Assembly (NCBI GenBank): GCA_014529385.2
Contig: CM043947.1
Span: 116,663,087-116,727,086, forward strand
DNA: 64,000 nt
Direction of reading: 5' to 3'
Origin: Adiantum capillus-veneris
Taxonomy: Eukaryota; Streptophyta; Polypodiopsida; Polypodiales; Pteridaceae
Made by a program: the position numbers and the translations under genes. The notes under the pieces were generated by a model. It had not been told where the DNA came from, made no database searches, and worked only from the letters and a program-made list of their open reading frames with translations. Shown here piece by piece: positions 32,143 to 43,601 of the stretch. Numbering within the stretch: the first letter of the stretch is position 1; each line of letters opens with the position of its first letter.

Positions 32143-35100
32143 CTACCCAATATCCTTCAATTGAACCAGCTTCCGTTTGCCCTTTGACCTAGATGGCGTC
32201 TGAGAAGTCCCAATACCAGCATTCTCCTTCTGAATGAGTCGGTAAATGGCCTCCTACTCAAGCTGATCTCGCCTTTCCGTGGTCATCTCTACTTCATAAG
32301 GCATGAGGGAATGATAGGTTTTGGTGTCAGGATCATAGAGTGTGCGTCTGCCTTTGGTGATCCTGGTTCTGGCCATCTTGTGACAATGCGAAGCAGTATG
32401 GATCCATCCTTTTGGAAGAGGATGATTAGTTTTGACCCGAGATTCAAAAAGAATCTCAGCCATCTCCCTATACTGTGGTGCTAGGCCCGCCTTAGCTGCA
32501 ATATCCTTTTTAGGCAATTTAGAGGACTCAACAGTAAGTTGCAGCAGTTGATTAGTGATCTTGGTCAAGCCTCTCATCTGAATCTTCCACTGACCCATAC
32601 ATATCCTGATCCTTTGCATCTCTTCTTTCAGCTCATGAATATCATTGAGAGCATCATTGAACAGTGTTTGCCAAGTTTTCCATTCTACAGTCGATCGCTC
32701 ATACCAATCCTGGAGCTCATCAATAATCTTGAAGTATGTAAGGCGATCAATTGGTTCTGGATGTTGAGGATAAAGTGCTGGAAAAAATCTTGGCAGCTCT
32801 GTCTCTCTTGCTGGGAAGGCATACAAGAGAACTGGAGAATCAGGCACGAATTCTAAAATATTGAGAACAGCCTGGGTCTCTTGCTGCATCATCTTTTTGT
32901 TTATTCTCACTAGCTGAAACAATTTGCGGAGAGCAGTTGCCTGTTCTCTGATTGACTTCTAGTCTGAGGTCCTTTAGTAGTGGTTGTCTGATCTTCAAGA
33001 ATGGCCCTTACTCTTTGATCTAAGACTCCTCTAGCAATTTTCATCTGCACCAAAACCTCCTTTAACTGTTCCCTAACATCCTTCATACATTTGTAGGTTG
33101 GTTTGTTTCCCAACAGAAGTTCTAATTCAAGAGCAAGAGAGCGACAATGTACAGTAGACTTTCTTTGCAAATGTGGGTTGGTCACTCTCTCTTCAGCAGT
33201 GATTATCCATTCAAGAACCCTTTCCAGCACAGCTGGACTATGCTGGGATGCGCAAATAAACGGCAAGTTTCTTGATTATGAAAAGCCACTGATTTCCAAT
33301 GCTCCCCATTTCCCTGGCTCCAACATACAGCCTCTGAAATCGTTCCAGATCAGACAGGAGATCATCATCCTCCAAATATTGTCTGGTTATGGAAGCCTGT
33401 TCATGTCTCAATTGCCTGTTCAGGGTGATAAGCTGTAAGGAATGTTGTTGATCAGCCGCTGGTCCCTCATCTCTAACTTTGCTTATCCCTTTAACCTCCC
33501 TACTGAGCTGGGACTGATTTGTTGGCTGACTCCCAGTGTGACTGGGATGTTGTTCTTCCGACTGCTGATTACCCGACTGCTACCCTTCATTCTGGCCTAG
33601 CTGGTTTGGCTGTGACTGACCTCCTTCACTTGGCCCTATTCCACAAGTACTAGGTCCTGGAGGTGGAGGTGGCGGTGGGGCATCCTCATCATCATTAGTA
33701 TGACCTTCTTCTTGGTCATCCTTCTCCTTATCAGCTCCTTCTTCCTTATCCTCTTCTTCTTCCTTATCTTCTTCCTCTTCATTCAGGAAGTTCTGCTGCT
33801 CAATATAATCCAGGATTTCTTGACTCATCAGAGCATTATTATACTCAGCCATTTTGTCCTGCAAATCACTCTACATAGTCTCCATCAGAGACTTCAAATT
33901 TTCCAGATCAAAAACAGCGTTGCCTGCTGGATTTAAAATCTCAGCCAGGCTGTTATAAATATATATGTCAGTGAGGGAATCCTTTAGAGCTGTATGGCGA
34001 ATAAACAAGGAGTTGAAGTTAACTTTCTTCATTTTCAACATTGTTTCAATCCGTTCTGCTGCTCTTAGCGCTTCATTCCTTTGTTTCCTCACAATTTGCA
34101 TATCCGACTCAGCCTAGACTAACTTGCTTTTTAATAGTTCAATAGCCCTATCTGAATGAGCTTCAAGTAGCCGATGGCGTAGATTTTGGTCATCTCTTGC
34201 TGTCTTCAGCTTCTGAATCTGGTCTTCAGCTTCCTTCAAGTCAGCTTTAGCCTTTTTCAGTTCATCTTCTGACCCTGCAGCATCCAGCATTTGTCCCATG
34301 CAGTGGACAATAGTATTCCAGGAAGACTGGATGAGGACTAAACATCCGTCCTTTACTGTAGTTGGGTCAGAATCAGTAGGCTCATATACTATCACTGGAG
34401 CCATATAGGGTAAGGCTGCAAAATCAGCTTTCTATAGAAAGAGACGCCCTTTCAATGGATGGGTCTGCATCTGCTGCAACCTGTCCTTCTTTACCAGGTG
34501 CAAATCCTCTTCATTATTTGAGATAGAGACACCACCCAGTAAAGTTGGAGAAGCTGGACCTTTGCCTTTGTCCACTTGTCCTTTGTCTTTGTCCACAGCC
34601 GACTGCTCTGCTACCTTCTCAGAAGTCTATGCCTTTGCCTGATCTTTGCCAGTACCAGTAGTGACTGTACTATGTCCTACTACTGGTTGACTGCAACATT
34701 CTGAGCAGGTAGTTTATCGGTTTGGCTCACTATAGCCTTTTCAGTATTCACAGTTTTGACTTGACTCTCTATCTGCTTCAAAAAAGCACTACTCTTCGTC
34801 AGTGTCATTTTTGGTTTCTTTGAACTGCCAGCCTGATCTTCGGTGGCTTTCCTTTTTAGACCAGTTGGAGTGGTCTGACTGTTCATGGTTTCGTCATCTA
34901 AGGACAGATCAATATTCTTGGGTTCTGAAACTGGCTGAGAACTCCAAGCCGATTTTACCTGGCCATGAGCATCTGGAGCAGTGGCCCAATACAAAAATTT
35001 CCAAACATACCAAGCTTTAAAAACACTCTCGGATTTCAACTTGGCAGTTTGTTGAAGCACGTTGTGTGACAGGATTTGACAAAGGTTGATAGAGACCTTT

Positions 35101-35870
35101 GAATCCGATGTCTTGGCCAACAGCATAGCAAAGACTTTCTCAGCCTATACATATGTTGGATTATTTTTAAGGCTTACTGCTTCGGCCACAAACCTGTAAG
35201 CAGTAGAGGCTTCCAGTCCTGCCACTCAAATCCCTTGACCACTGGACTTGTGCTTGCCCTTAGCCGCTTCATCCTCATTTAGGACTATACTTATCTGTTG
35301 TGGAGTCGCCATAGATGGCTCATTGGGCATCCGAAATGCAAAAGCTATGTCTTCCGGTGTAGGCGACACCTTTTTACCATACCCTATGGCACTGCCATCT
35401 TTAGCATCAAAAGAATCGAGTACCTGCTTTATGATGTCTGCGTCGAAAGTTATTCTTGTGTCTTGCAAAACGATTCGTAGATCCCATAATTGCAGCAAAG
35501 CCATAGCTTGGTCGGTGAATACATAGCGCTGAATCTTGTTGTAAGGAATGATGGGAAGGCTTGCCTTTGCAGCAGTGACGATGCCTTGGGTTTCCTCAAG
35601 AGACTCGTGCATCTTGTCTGAGCGCTTCTTCCTACCCATACAATGTGAAGACGATGAAACAGGCGAAGGAGAAGAAGACTTACTTGATGCTTCAAAGCCG
35701 TACCCAGGTGTCACTGGCAAAGCTAGTCGATAGTCATTTGTCTCCTCAGAAGACGAGGTCTGTGGCTACAGCGAAGATACTTCAGAGATTGGCGATGGCA
35801 AATGAATAACGGGAGGAAATCGTCACGCAAGGGATTTGTGAGGAAAAATGCCGACTCTCCTGACTGTTAT
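32143..35870 (-). pseudogene. Extra ORF between integrase and 3' LTR, unrecognised
   Basis: About 1,200 codons of protein-like sequence in element orientation, now broken into pieces. In order from the N-terminus: a Ser-rich lead and a domain-like stretch (35226-35720: IPYNKIQRYVFTDQAMALLQ, DIIKQVLDSFDAKDG, PTPEDIAFAFRMPNEPSM); 34680-35126 with a Lys-rich linker (KRKATEDQAGSSKKPK); 34114-34404 and 33871-34101, strongly coiled-coil-like (ELKKAKADLKEAEDQIQKLK); 33580-33864, acidic (EEEEDKEE), then poly-Pro; 32910-33266; and 32254-32922, Trp/Glu-rich and coiled-coil-like, ending KGKRKLVQLKDIG. There is no membrane segment or signal peptide, so it is not a classic envelope. Frame changes lie near 34680, 33225 and 32925. 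The function is unknown to me. Confidence 0.6.
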
Positions 35871-36239
35871 ACGTGTTCATGCCATAAAAGCTCCACCACT
35901 CGCCGTTCCTAGACTTGTGTGTGTCGTTGCTATCGTGGCAGACATGCATTGGACAAGACTTCTACCCATCCATGAAATGATTACTACTAGTGTTCCATTT
36001 GATCGTTGGGCGCTTAAAAATTGAAAAGTTTATTCCCATTGATACTGGACTGGTTTCCAGTCTGGTTTGATCACAGTGGTATTGATTCTGAGATCAGTCT
36101 GGTTTGGTTCTACTGGTACTGGTTCTGAAATTGGAACTGGTTGCACATGAAAAAGCCCAAAAATATCCGATTCTGGTATCTCTTGATCTGCAATTCCCAA
36201 TTCCCTAGTACCTTGTTCTTGCCCAGACTCTCTGGCTTC

Positions 36240-37034
36240 TCAATAGTAAAGCTTGATCTTTGCACCATTATATACTCCTGGAAACAATAATCTAGATGAA
36301 TCTTTCAGTCTTACTGTACCATCGGAGAAGACCCAGTCTACCTCAAATGGTCCTGCCCAGGCAATCTTCAGGTTTGGCTTCTTCGGCCCCAATCTAGACT
36401 GATAGAGAAGCATCAAATCTCCTTTCTGAAATTCCCAAACCTTAATCCGGTGATCATGCCAGTGATTCCTTTGTTGTTGAGCAATTTCTTATTCCAGCAT
36501 AGCCCGTTTCTTGAGTTCATCTAAGTGCATAAGTTCATCTAGGTGCTTTTTCAGATTGTGGTTCAAGTCTAAGCCATACTTCATAGCCATTCTCAGACTT
36601 CGGATAACGAACTCCATAGGAACCACAGCTTCAGTGCCATACACCATTCTGAATGGTTTCAACCCATTAGTGACCTTGTAAGCTGTCCTATACACCCATA
36701 GAGTAGTCTGGAGTTTCAAATCCCACTGGTCTGGTTTCTTCTCCACAAACTTAGTGAGAATAGTCTTGATTGTCTTGTTACTACTTTCAGCCTATCCATT
36801 GCATCTGGGATTATAAGGAGTAGATTTTCGATGCTTGACTGAAAGCATATCCAATAGAATTTCCATGGTGTCATTGATAAAATGTGTTCCTTGGTCTGAC
36901 ACAACCTCTACTGAACATCCATATTGATAGACAATATTCTCAAATAGAAACCTTGTAGTTGACTTAGTTGTGTTGTCAGGAAGAGCCTTAGCTTCAACCC
37001 ACTTAGTGAGATAACAAGTAGCCATTACTATGTA
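36240..37034 (-). pseudogene. Gypsy integrase, C-terminal part (outer element)
   Basis: Minus reading from the nested-element junction: ATCYLTKWVEAKALPDN, VVSDQGTHFIND (second catalytic Asp), KSTPYNPRCNG, a TAG, AESSNKTIKTIL (catalytic Glu in AE), WVYRTAYKVTNGLKPFRMVY, and a C-terminal part with KKPNLKIAWAGPFEVD. No chromodomain is seen. The first half of integrase is at 43014-43600, on the other side of the nested element. The frame continues beyond a TGA at 36240-36242 into a Pro/Glu-rich tail. Confidence 0.8.
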
Positions 37035-38171
37035 TGTCACAAGAACAGAATAATAGAGATAGATAGCAAAAGATAGAGAAAGAGATCTTTCTATTGATAG
37101 ATCTTTGCAGAGTTTTGATACAACAGATGAGCAATGGAATATATGGGCGCACTCCTTTGTATGGATCTCAAACCTCCCGACCACCCCCGAGCTTCAATCC
37201 GCTTGCATGCAGCATCTCACTCTCAATCGCACTCACACTCGCAGAAGAGGAGATCTGTGAACGATCCCCAAACGCACCACCCGTCATGCTTTTATCTTTC
37301 TTTTCCTCGAAAAGCGTGGGATTTCTCAAAATAGCCACTTTTTAGGCGTTCAATCAACTCGATTTTCGCACCAAGTATACCTGCGAGAATAAGATAAGAA
37401 CGTGATCGCTAAGCGATTTTTATCATGACACTTTGCACAGATCCTGTTTCACACATTGATTTCTGCATCGCATATAAAATAGCCAAAAGAACATACTCGT
37501 GCAACCAATTTAACATGATAATCAAAGTAAAAAAACATAATTATGTATCTTCATAATCTCAATTGCAATAGCCTACCATGAAGAAACAAATCCACTTCTT
37601 GGTTGATAGCAGGGAGAGTTGTACGATGTTTGTATGTCTGTCTGTCCCTGTGTATACTACAGTGCTGCTGCCTTCTGTTTGTTTTCATCATAATTTTTAC
37701 AAAAAAAACTCGGAACAAAGAAATCCAGGTACTCAAAACGACGGGAACAGGTCTGGTCTACAAGGCATCGCGGACAGAATTGCGAAAAACGTCTTTCTTT
37801 GGCTGAAAATGAAACTTTTAGATCGCAACTCATAAAACCTCTGTTTTTGGGTCTCCACTACTTCTTCAACTTATTTTAAGCTTACCCATGCATTTTAAAC
37901 TAAAACACATAAATAGAAAACATTGATATTAATAAAAATCTCAATTTTACTGTTCATACATAGACTATCTGTTATTCATTAATCTTTATCAAATATGTCT
38001 TTAGTGTATTATTTAGAAAAAGAATATAAGTTCTCTCTTAATATCTCAAACTCATTCATATAAGCTCTATTTAATAGACTATTCAATAATCTTTCAAATC
38101 GTGCTAAACGTAAGATATGTCCTACTACATTCTTTTCGACTTTAAGAACTTCAAACATTAGTCCTATTACA
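37035..38171 (-). repeat. 3' LTR of the nested gypsy element
   Basis: 1,137 bp. The minus strand starts TGTAATAGGAC and ends TTCTTGTGACA. Polypurine GATAAGGGGAGAA precedes it (38172-38184). High identity to 41868-43013, with a short indel at about 42250 (the right copy has about 14 extra bases) and a differing outer end. Confidence 0.88.
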
Positions 38172-38765
38172 TTCTCCCCTTATCAAAATTAACTCTGTCC
38201 TCAGGGTTGGAAAGAGAGGAAAATTCTCTTTGCAAAACACTAAGATCAACCCATGATGCATTCTCTACTGGATAGTTCTGCCATTTAACCAAAACTTCCA
38301 CAATGTCTCTATTTCTCAGATGTTTAACACACCTATCTAGCCCTAAGTCTGGTTCTACAGTCAATGTTCTGTCATCTTTCAACTTAGAGTTGTCCTGTAA
38401 AACATGATGCACATTGGGAATATACTTTTTCAATAAACTCACATGGAATACAGGATGCACTTTAACATGAGAAGGCAATTCCAAATTGTAAGCTAATGAA
38501 CCAATACGCTTCAAAATTTTAAATGGCCTAGCAAATCGTGGAGACAATATTCTATCCTTTCTAAGAACCAAATGAGACTTCTGAGGAATAACCTTTAAGA
38601 AAACCATATCACCAATTTAATACTCCACAACACGATGTTTCTTGTCATAATACAATTTATGTCTCTTTTGAGCTTCTCTAATATTCCCCCTAATTTTGGC
38701 AAACTCGGTATCCATTTTCTTAAGCATCTCACATGACAGTTCTACCTTATTTCTCGAGTTAAGAA
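38167..38765 (-). pseudogene. Nested element integrase C-terminus with chromodomain
   Basis: After a frame change near 38765: KIRGNIREAQKRHKLYYDKK, a TAA at about 38615, then GDMVFLKVIPQKSHLVLR, LSPRFARPFKILKRIG, VHPVFHVSLLKKYIP and a chromodomain end, IVEVLVKWQNYPVENASWV. The stop at 38167-38169 lies at the end of the polypurine/LTR start, as usual in chromoviruses. Confidence 0.85.
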
Positions 38766-41056
38766 AAATTAATAGGTGTGGGACAGTTATAGCCATACAT
38801 TGCCTCAAACAGAGTCATCCTAATAGATAAATGATATGAACTGTTGTCTGCAAATTCAACCAAAGGCAAATATTCATTCCAATTAAATTGGTTTTCATTG
38901 ACATACATTCGTAACATATCTTCTAAAATACGATTCACTCTCTCCGTTTCCCCATCTGTTTGAGGATGAAAAGCACTAGACATGCGTAGCTGGGTACCTA
39001 TAGAGTCAAAAGTCGCTCTCCAAAAATGATAAGTGAACTTAGAATCTCTGTCATACACTATGCTCTTGGGCATGCCATGCAAACGAAATATCTCTTTCAC
39101 AAACAAGTGTGCAATGGTCAATGCAGTATCAATTATTTTTACAGGAAAGAAGTGAGCTTGTTTTGTGAGTCTATCTACCACCACAAAGGTCGAGTCATAC
39201 CCTCCACAAGTAGTAGGAAGTCTAATGATAAAGTCCATGGATATAGACTCCCACTTCTGTAAAGGAATGTCTAAGGGTTGAAGGTCACCAGGCATCCTCT
39301 TATGTTCAATCTTATTTTTTTGACATTGAAAGCACTCACGTACATAATTCTTAACATCCAATTTCATACGCGGCCAAAAGAATGAGCTTTTAATCTTTTC
39401 ATATGTCTTGTTCAATCCAAGATGACCAGAAAAAGGTGAATTATGATACTCATGCAGAATTTGACTCTTAAAAGCAGAATTTGCAGGAATACACAAGCGG
39501 TCATAATAAGACAGATTTTCCTTATACAAGTGATCTCTGTTCTCATACATCTCACCAATATTTTCACGCAAGAATTTCAAAGTAGGCATATAAAAAGAAT
39601 CATTTTCAACTTCAGCATGTACATCATCAATCAAGTTAGACCACATAACAGTCGACAAATTACACATGGGCCTACGACTCAATGTATCTGCAACTTTATT
39701 TTCTTTTCCACACAAATACTTCAAATCAAAGTCGTACTCAGCCAGCAATTCAATCCATCTTCTTTTCCTATTATTTAACAATGGCTGAGTGAAAATATAC
39801 TTCAAGCTTTGATGATCAATACGCAATTCAAATTTTACACCAAGCAAAAGATGACGCCAATGCTTCAATGCATGAACAACAGCAAGCAATTCTAGATCAT
39901 GTGTTGCATAGTTCAATTCATGTCGTGTTAATTTCCTAGATTCATATGTAACCACTCTTCCTTCTTGTGTCAAAACAAAACCTAATTGTCCACCACTAGC
40001 GTCACAGGACACAACAAATCGTTTGCCCGTCTCAGGAACTTTTAAAACACAATTTTTCGCTATTTTAGCCTTCAAGGTCTCAAAAGCAGTCTCATAGCTA
40101 GAAGTCCACACAAGATCCTTGTCTTTCTTGGTCAATTCGGTCAAAGGAGTTGCTATCTTAGAAAAACCTTTAATGTGTGCTCTCTCATATTGTGCTAGAC
40201 CCATAAAGCTTCTTACATCCCTTACTGACATAGTCTTGACTTTATCAAGATCAATGTGAATCCCCTCTTTAGAAATCACTCTTCCCAAATACACAATCTG
40301 ATCATTTGCAAAAGAACACTTACTTGCTTTGGCATTTAATTTATGTTCACGCAAAACTTCAAATGTTTTCTTTAAATGCAATGCATGATCTTCTTCATTC
40401 TTAGAATACACAAAAATATCATCCAAGAATACCAGAATGAAGTCATCAAGATACGGGTGAAAAATACTATTCATTAAGCACATGAAAGTTGTTGGTGCAT
40501 TAGTCAAACCAAAAGCAAGAGCTGTAAATTTATAACGCCCATAACGTGTACGAAAAGCAGTCTTTGGAATGTCCTCGGCCTTAATGCGGATTTGATGGTA
40601 GCCAGAACGAAGGTCAACCTTTGAAAATATTGTGGCACCACTCAAATCACTAAGCAATTCATCTATGTGAGGAAGAGGATATTTGTTCTTAATGGTTTGT
40701 TTGTTTAATCCCCTATAGTCAATGCATAACCTATATGTACCATCCTTTTTCTTTTGGAATAACAAAGGACTACCCCAAGAAGATACACTAGGTTTAATGA
40801 AACCCTTTTTCAAAATATCATCAAGTTGTATCTTGAGCTCTTTAAGCTCATCAATATTGAACCTGTATGGAGCCCTTGAATAAGGTGTTTCTCCTGGATA
40901 TAGATCTATGGCATGGTCTACCGCTCTAGGCGGAGGTATACCAGGAAGATCGTCCGGAAATACATCCTTAAATTTATGTAAGAGATCCTCTACGAATTCT
41001 GGATTTGTCTCTTTCTGTTTATCCCCAGATTCTTCTTTAATCCCATTAGCAAACAC
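38759..41056 (-). CDS. Nested element RT-RNase H-integrase (765 codons open)
   Basis: Long open minus frame. RT: PPRAVDHAIDLYPGETPYSR, GFIKPSVSSWGSPLLF, YRLCIDYRGLNKQTIKNKYP, and active site FLDDIFVYS. The thumb region is shortened: DKVKTMSVRDVRSFMGLAQYE lacks the usual WP.P segment. RNase H: FVVSCDASGGQLGFVLTQEG, LNYATHDLELLAVVHALKHW, VADTLSRRP. Integrase: HHCC (GHLGLNKTYEKI, CFQCQKNK), then SMDFI, IVYDRDSKF, and HPQTDGETERVNRIL with the catalytic Glu. The first ATG at 41054-41056 is probably internal; gag and protease upstream are missing. It is enzymatically plausible apart from the thumb deletion. Confidence 0.85.
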   Translation of the reverse strand: MFANGIKEESGDKQKETNPEFVEDLLHKFKDVFPDDLPGIPPPRAVDHAIDLYPGETPYSRAPYRFNIDELKELKIQLDDILKKGFIKPSVSSWGSPLLFQKKKDGTYRLCIDYRGLNKQTIKNKYPLPHIDELLSDLSGATIFSKVDLRSGYHQIRIKAEDIPKTAFRTRYGRYKFTALAFGLTNAPTTFMCLMNSIFHPYLDDFILVFLDDIFVYSKNEEDHALHLKKTFEVLREHKLNAKASKCSFANDQIVYLGRVISKEGIHIDLDKVKTMSVRDVRSFMGLAQYERAHIKGFSKIATPLTELTKKDKDLVWTSSYETAFETLKAKIAKNCVLKVPETGKRFVVSCDASGGQLGFVLTQEGRVVTYESRKLTRHELNYATHDLELLAVVHALKHWRHLLLGVKFELRIDHQSLKYIFTQPLLNNRKRRWIELLAEYDFDLKYLCGKENKVADTLSRRPMCNLSTVMWSNLIDDVHAEVENDSFYMPTLKFLRENIGEMYENRDHLYKENLSYYDRLCIPANSAFKSQILHEYHNSPFSGHLGLNKTYEKIKSSFFWPRMKLDVKNYVRECFQCQKNKIEHKRMPGDLQPLDIPLQKWESISMDFIIRLPTTCGGYDSTFVVVDRLTKQAHFFPVKIIDTALTIAHLFVKEIFRLHGMPKSIVYDRDSKFTYHFWRATFDSIGTQLRMSSAFHPQTDGETERVNRILEDMLRMYVNENQFNWNEYLPLVEFADNSSYHLSIRMTLFEAMYGYNCPTPINFS

Positions 41057-41867
41057 AAGAAACGTCTCACACTCTTACCTAAGTCACCTTATCAATTCCA
41101 TGGCCAAAACTAGATTTAGAATCTCTTTCTTTCCTCGAAGAGTGTGACATATCATCATCAAATGATTAAAGATATATTTTTCTTTCTTATTAATCAATCA
41201 AAACATGATTTTTAATCATTTAATTGATACCAATGATAACATCATGCATATCAATGTTTATGATATAGAAATCATCTTTATGCTTCCGACTCTTCAAAAA
41301 AAAAAAAAAATTAGTAACTCTTTCGTGAAACTATTATTACTACTGGTTAAGTCCACAAGTCTTTTAACTTCTCGATTGAATTTTAAGTTTAATTTCTCAA
41401 TCAATTTAGACGATAAGAAGCAATGAATACTATCCAAATCGATTAAGAAATTCAATTTTAAATCTCAACTTTTACACATAAATTCAATCACAAAAGCTTT
41501 CAAAGGACGTATCAAAGACATAAAACATCAAAAAGAAGGGGTAGATGACTTACATGTATCGTAGCCATCGCCATCTTGGTACGTATTGTCTTATTGGTCA
41601 CCTTGCTCGAGCATTCGAAAGTCTAGTGGTCGTGTTCTCGATATTAAAAGTATAATCCAAATCTTTGAGTTCTTCAATCCACGCTTCCAAATCTTCGCAT
41701 ATCTTTCTTATGCCATCGAACTCTTGAAGCTTAGCCTTCGTTAAGAATGATTTGGTTGTCGCTTCTCCTATATCTCATCGTTTCTTTTTCGCGTTGACGA
41801 CCTCTACGTCCACCCATCGTTCCCACCATCACCACTATCACCACCGCCAGGTGCCCCAGCGCCGCCA
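41057..41867 (-). other. Leader of the nested element, gag and protease missing
   Basis: Between RT and the 5' LTR I see only short frames. ICHTLRGKKEILNLVLAMEL (about 41095-41155) may be the last residues before RT. There is no zinc knuckle and no DSG/DTG. A Gly/Arg stretch near 41810 (GGRRGRQREKE) is too short to call. A standard primer-binding site is not evident after the LTR. Confidence 0.5.
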
Positions 41868-43013
41868 TGATGAACAGAATAATAGAGATAGATAGCAAAA
41901 GATAGAGAAATAGATCTTTGTATTGATAGATTTTTGCAGAGTTTTGATACAACAGAGGAGCAATGGAATATATGGGCGCACTCCTTTGTATGGAGCTCAA
42001 ACCTCCCGACCACCCCCGAGCTTCAATCCGCTTGCATGCAGCGTCTCACTCGCACTCGCACTCGCACTCGCAGAAGAGGAGATCTGTGAATGATCCCTAA
42101 ACGCACCACCCATCGTGCTTTTATCTTTTTTTTCCTCGAAAAGCGTGCGATTTCTCAAAATAGCCGCTTTTTAGGCGTTCAATCAACTCGATTTTCGCAC
42201 CAAGTATACCTGTGAGAATAAGATAAGAACGTGATCGCTAAGCAATCCATAAAGGTTAGATTTTTATCATGACACTTTGCACAGATCCTGTTTCACACAT
42301 TGATTTCTGCATCGCGTACAAAATAGCCAAAAGAACATACTCGTGCAACTAATTCAACATGATAATCAAAGTAAAAAAACATAATTATGTATCTTCATAA
42401 TCTCAATTGCAATAGCCTACCATGAAGAAACAAATCCACTTCTTGGTTGATAGCAGGGAGAGCTGTATGATGTTTTATGTCTGTCTGTCCCTGTGTATAC
42501 TACACTGCTGCTGCCTTTTGTTTGTTTTCATCATAACTTTTACAAACGAACTCCGAACAGAGCAATCCAGGTACTCAAAACGACGGGAACAGATCTGGTC
42601 TACAAGGCAGCGTAGACAGAATTGCGAAAAACGTCTTTCTTTGGCTGAAAATGAAACTTTTAGATCGCAATTCATAAAACCTCTATTTTTGGGTCTCCAC
42701 TACTTGTTTAACTTATTTTAAGCCTACCCATGCATTTTAAACTAAAACACATAAATATAAAACACTGATATTAATTAAAATCTCAATTTTACTGTTCATA
42801 CACAGACTATCTGTTATTCATTAATCTTTATCAAATATGTCTTTAGTGTATTATTTAGAAAAAGAATATAAGTTCTCTCTTAATATCTCAAACTCATTCA
42901 TATAAGCTCTATTTAATAGACTATTCAATAATCTTTCAAATCGTGCTAAACGTAAGATATGCCCTACTACATTCTTTTCGACTTTAAGAAGTTCAAACAT
43001 TAGTCCTATTACA
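41868..43013 (-). repeat. 5' LTR of the nested gypsy element
   Basis: About 1,146 bp, matching 37035-38171. The end next to the interior reads TGATGAACAG on the plus strand, where the other copy has TGTCACAAGAACAG, so one end is altered. ATGTA follows at 43014-43018. Confidence 0.88.
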
Positions 43014-43600
43014 ATGTACTTGTTCTTCTTGGGAGTAACCTTCTTAAAAGGTCCCATAAAATCTAATCCCCATTTCATGAACACACCCAGTGTTTGTATT
43101 GGCGTTAAAGGAGTCATATCTGCAGTTGTTGGTCGACCCATTCTTTGGCATATATCACAAGTTTTACAAAAACTTCTAACATCAGCAATTAGTGTTTTCC
43201 ACCACAGACCAGCTTGCAAAATCTTCTGGTAGGTTACTTCATTGGAAAAATGTCTACCAGATTCGCCATTATGTGCTTCTAACATAACTTGCATTCTTCC
43301 TTCCATAGGCACACAACGTCGAAATATACGATCAACACCTAATCGACAGAGTGACCCTCCAATGATAGTAAACTTCAAGCTTTTGATGACCAAAGATTTC
43401 TTCTGGTTCTGCTTCCAGTCCTCTAGAAAAGAACCTTGAGAAAGAAACTCATAAACATCATATCATTCAGGATCAACTCATTCTCCTGCCTCTAGCTGGA
43501 ATAAGTCAGCGTCCATTGTTTCATCCCTCAAGGGTAATTCTGAATAACCTTCCGTACTTCTTGACAGAAAATCAGCTCCGTAGTGATTCTTGCCAGGCTT
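43014..43600 (-). pseudogene. Gypsy integrase, N-terminal part (outer element)
   Basis: The minus strand reads FDKPGKNHYGADFLSR (end of RNase H/linker), then an HHCC finger (AHNGESGRHFSNEVTYQKI, WWKTLIADVRSFCKTCDICQ), then WGLDFMGPFKKVTPKKNKYI with the first catalytic Asp. The reading frame differs from the RT frame (change near 43620), and two stops (TAG/TGA) precede the finger. It is continued at 37034. Confidence 0.8.
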
Positions 43601-43601
43601 A

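Larger units (their letters stand above)
37035..43013 (-). mobile_element. Nested gypsy chromovirus, pol only, inserted in integrase
   Basis: LTR-bounded insertion, minus orientation, 5,979 bp. The target duplication is ATGTA (37030-37034 and 43014-43018). Removing it brings the integrase halves of the outer element (KKNKYI and VMATCYLTK) together in frame. The interior has RT, RNase H, integrase and chromodomain, but no gag and no retropepsin that I can find between the right LTR and RT (about 0.8 kb). It probably depended on another element for capsid. It is less decayed than its host element, as nesting order requires. Confidence 0.9.

Noticed and set aside
32254-35720. Envelope-like gene of an Athila/SIRE type
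   Set aside because: Position fits, but no signal peptide, membrane segment or furin-like site is visible; coiled coils alone are not enough.
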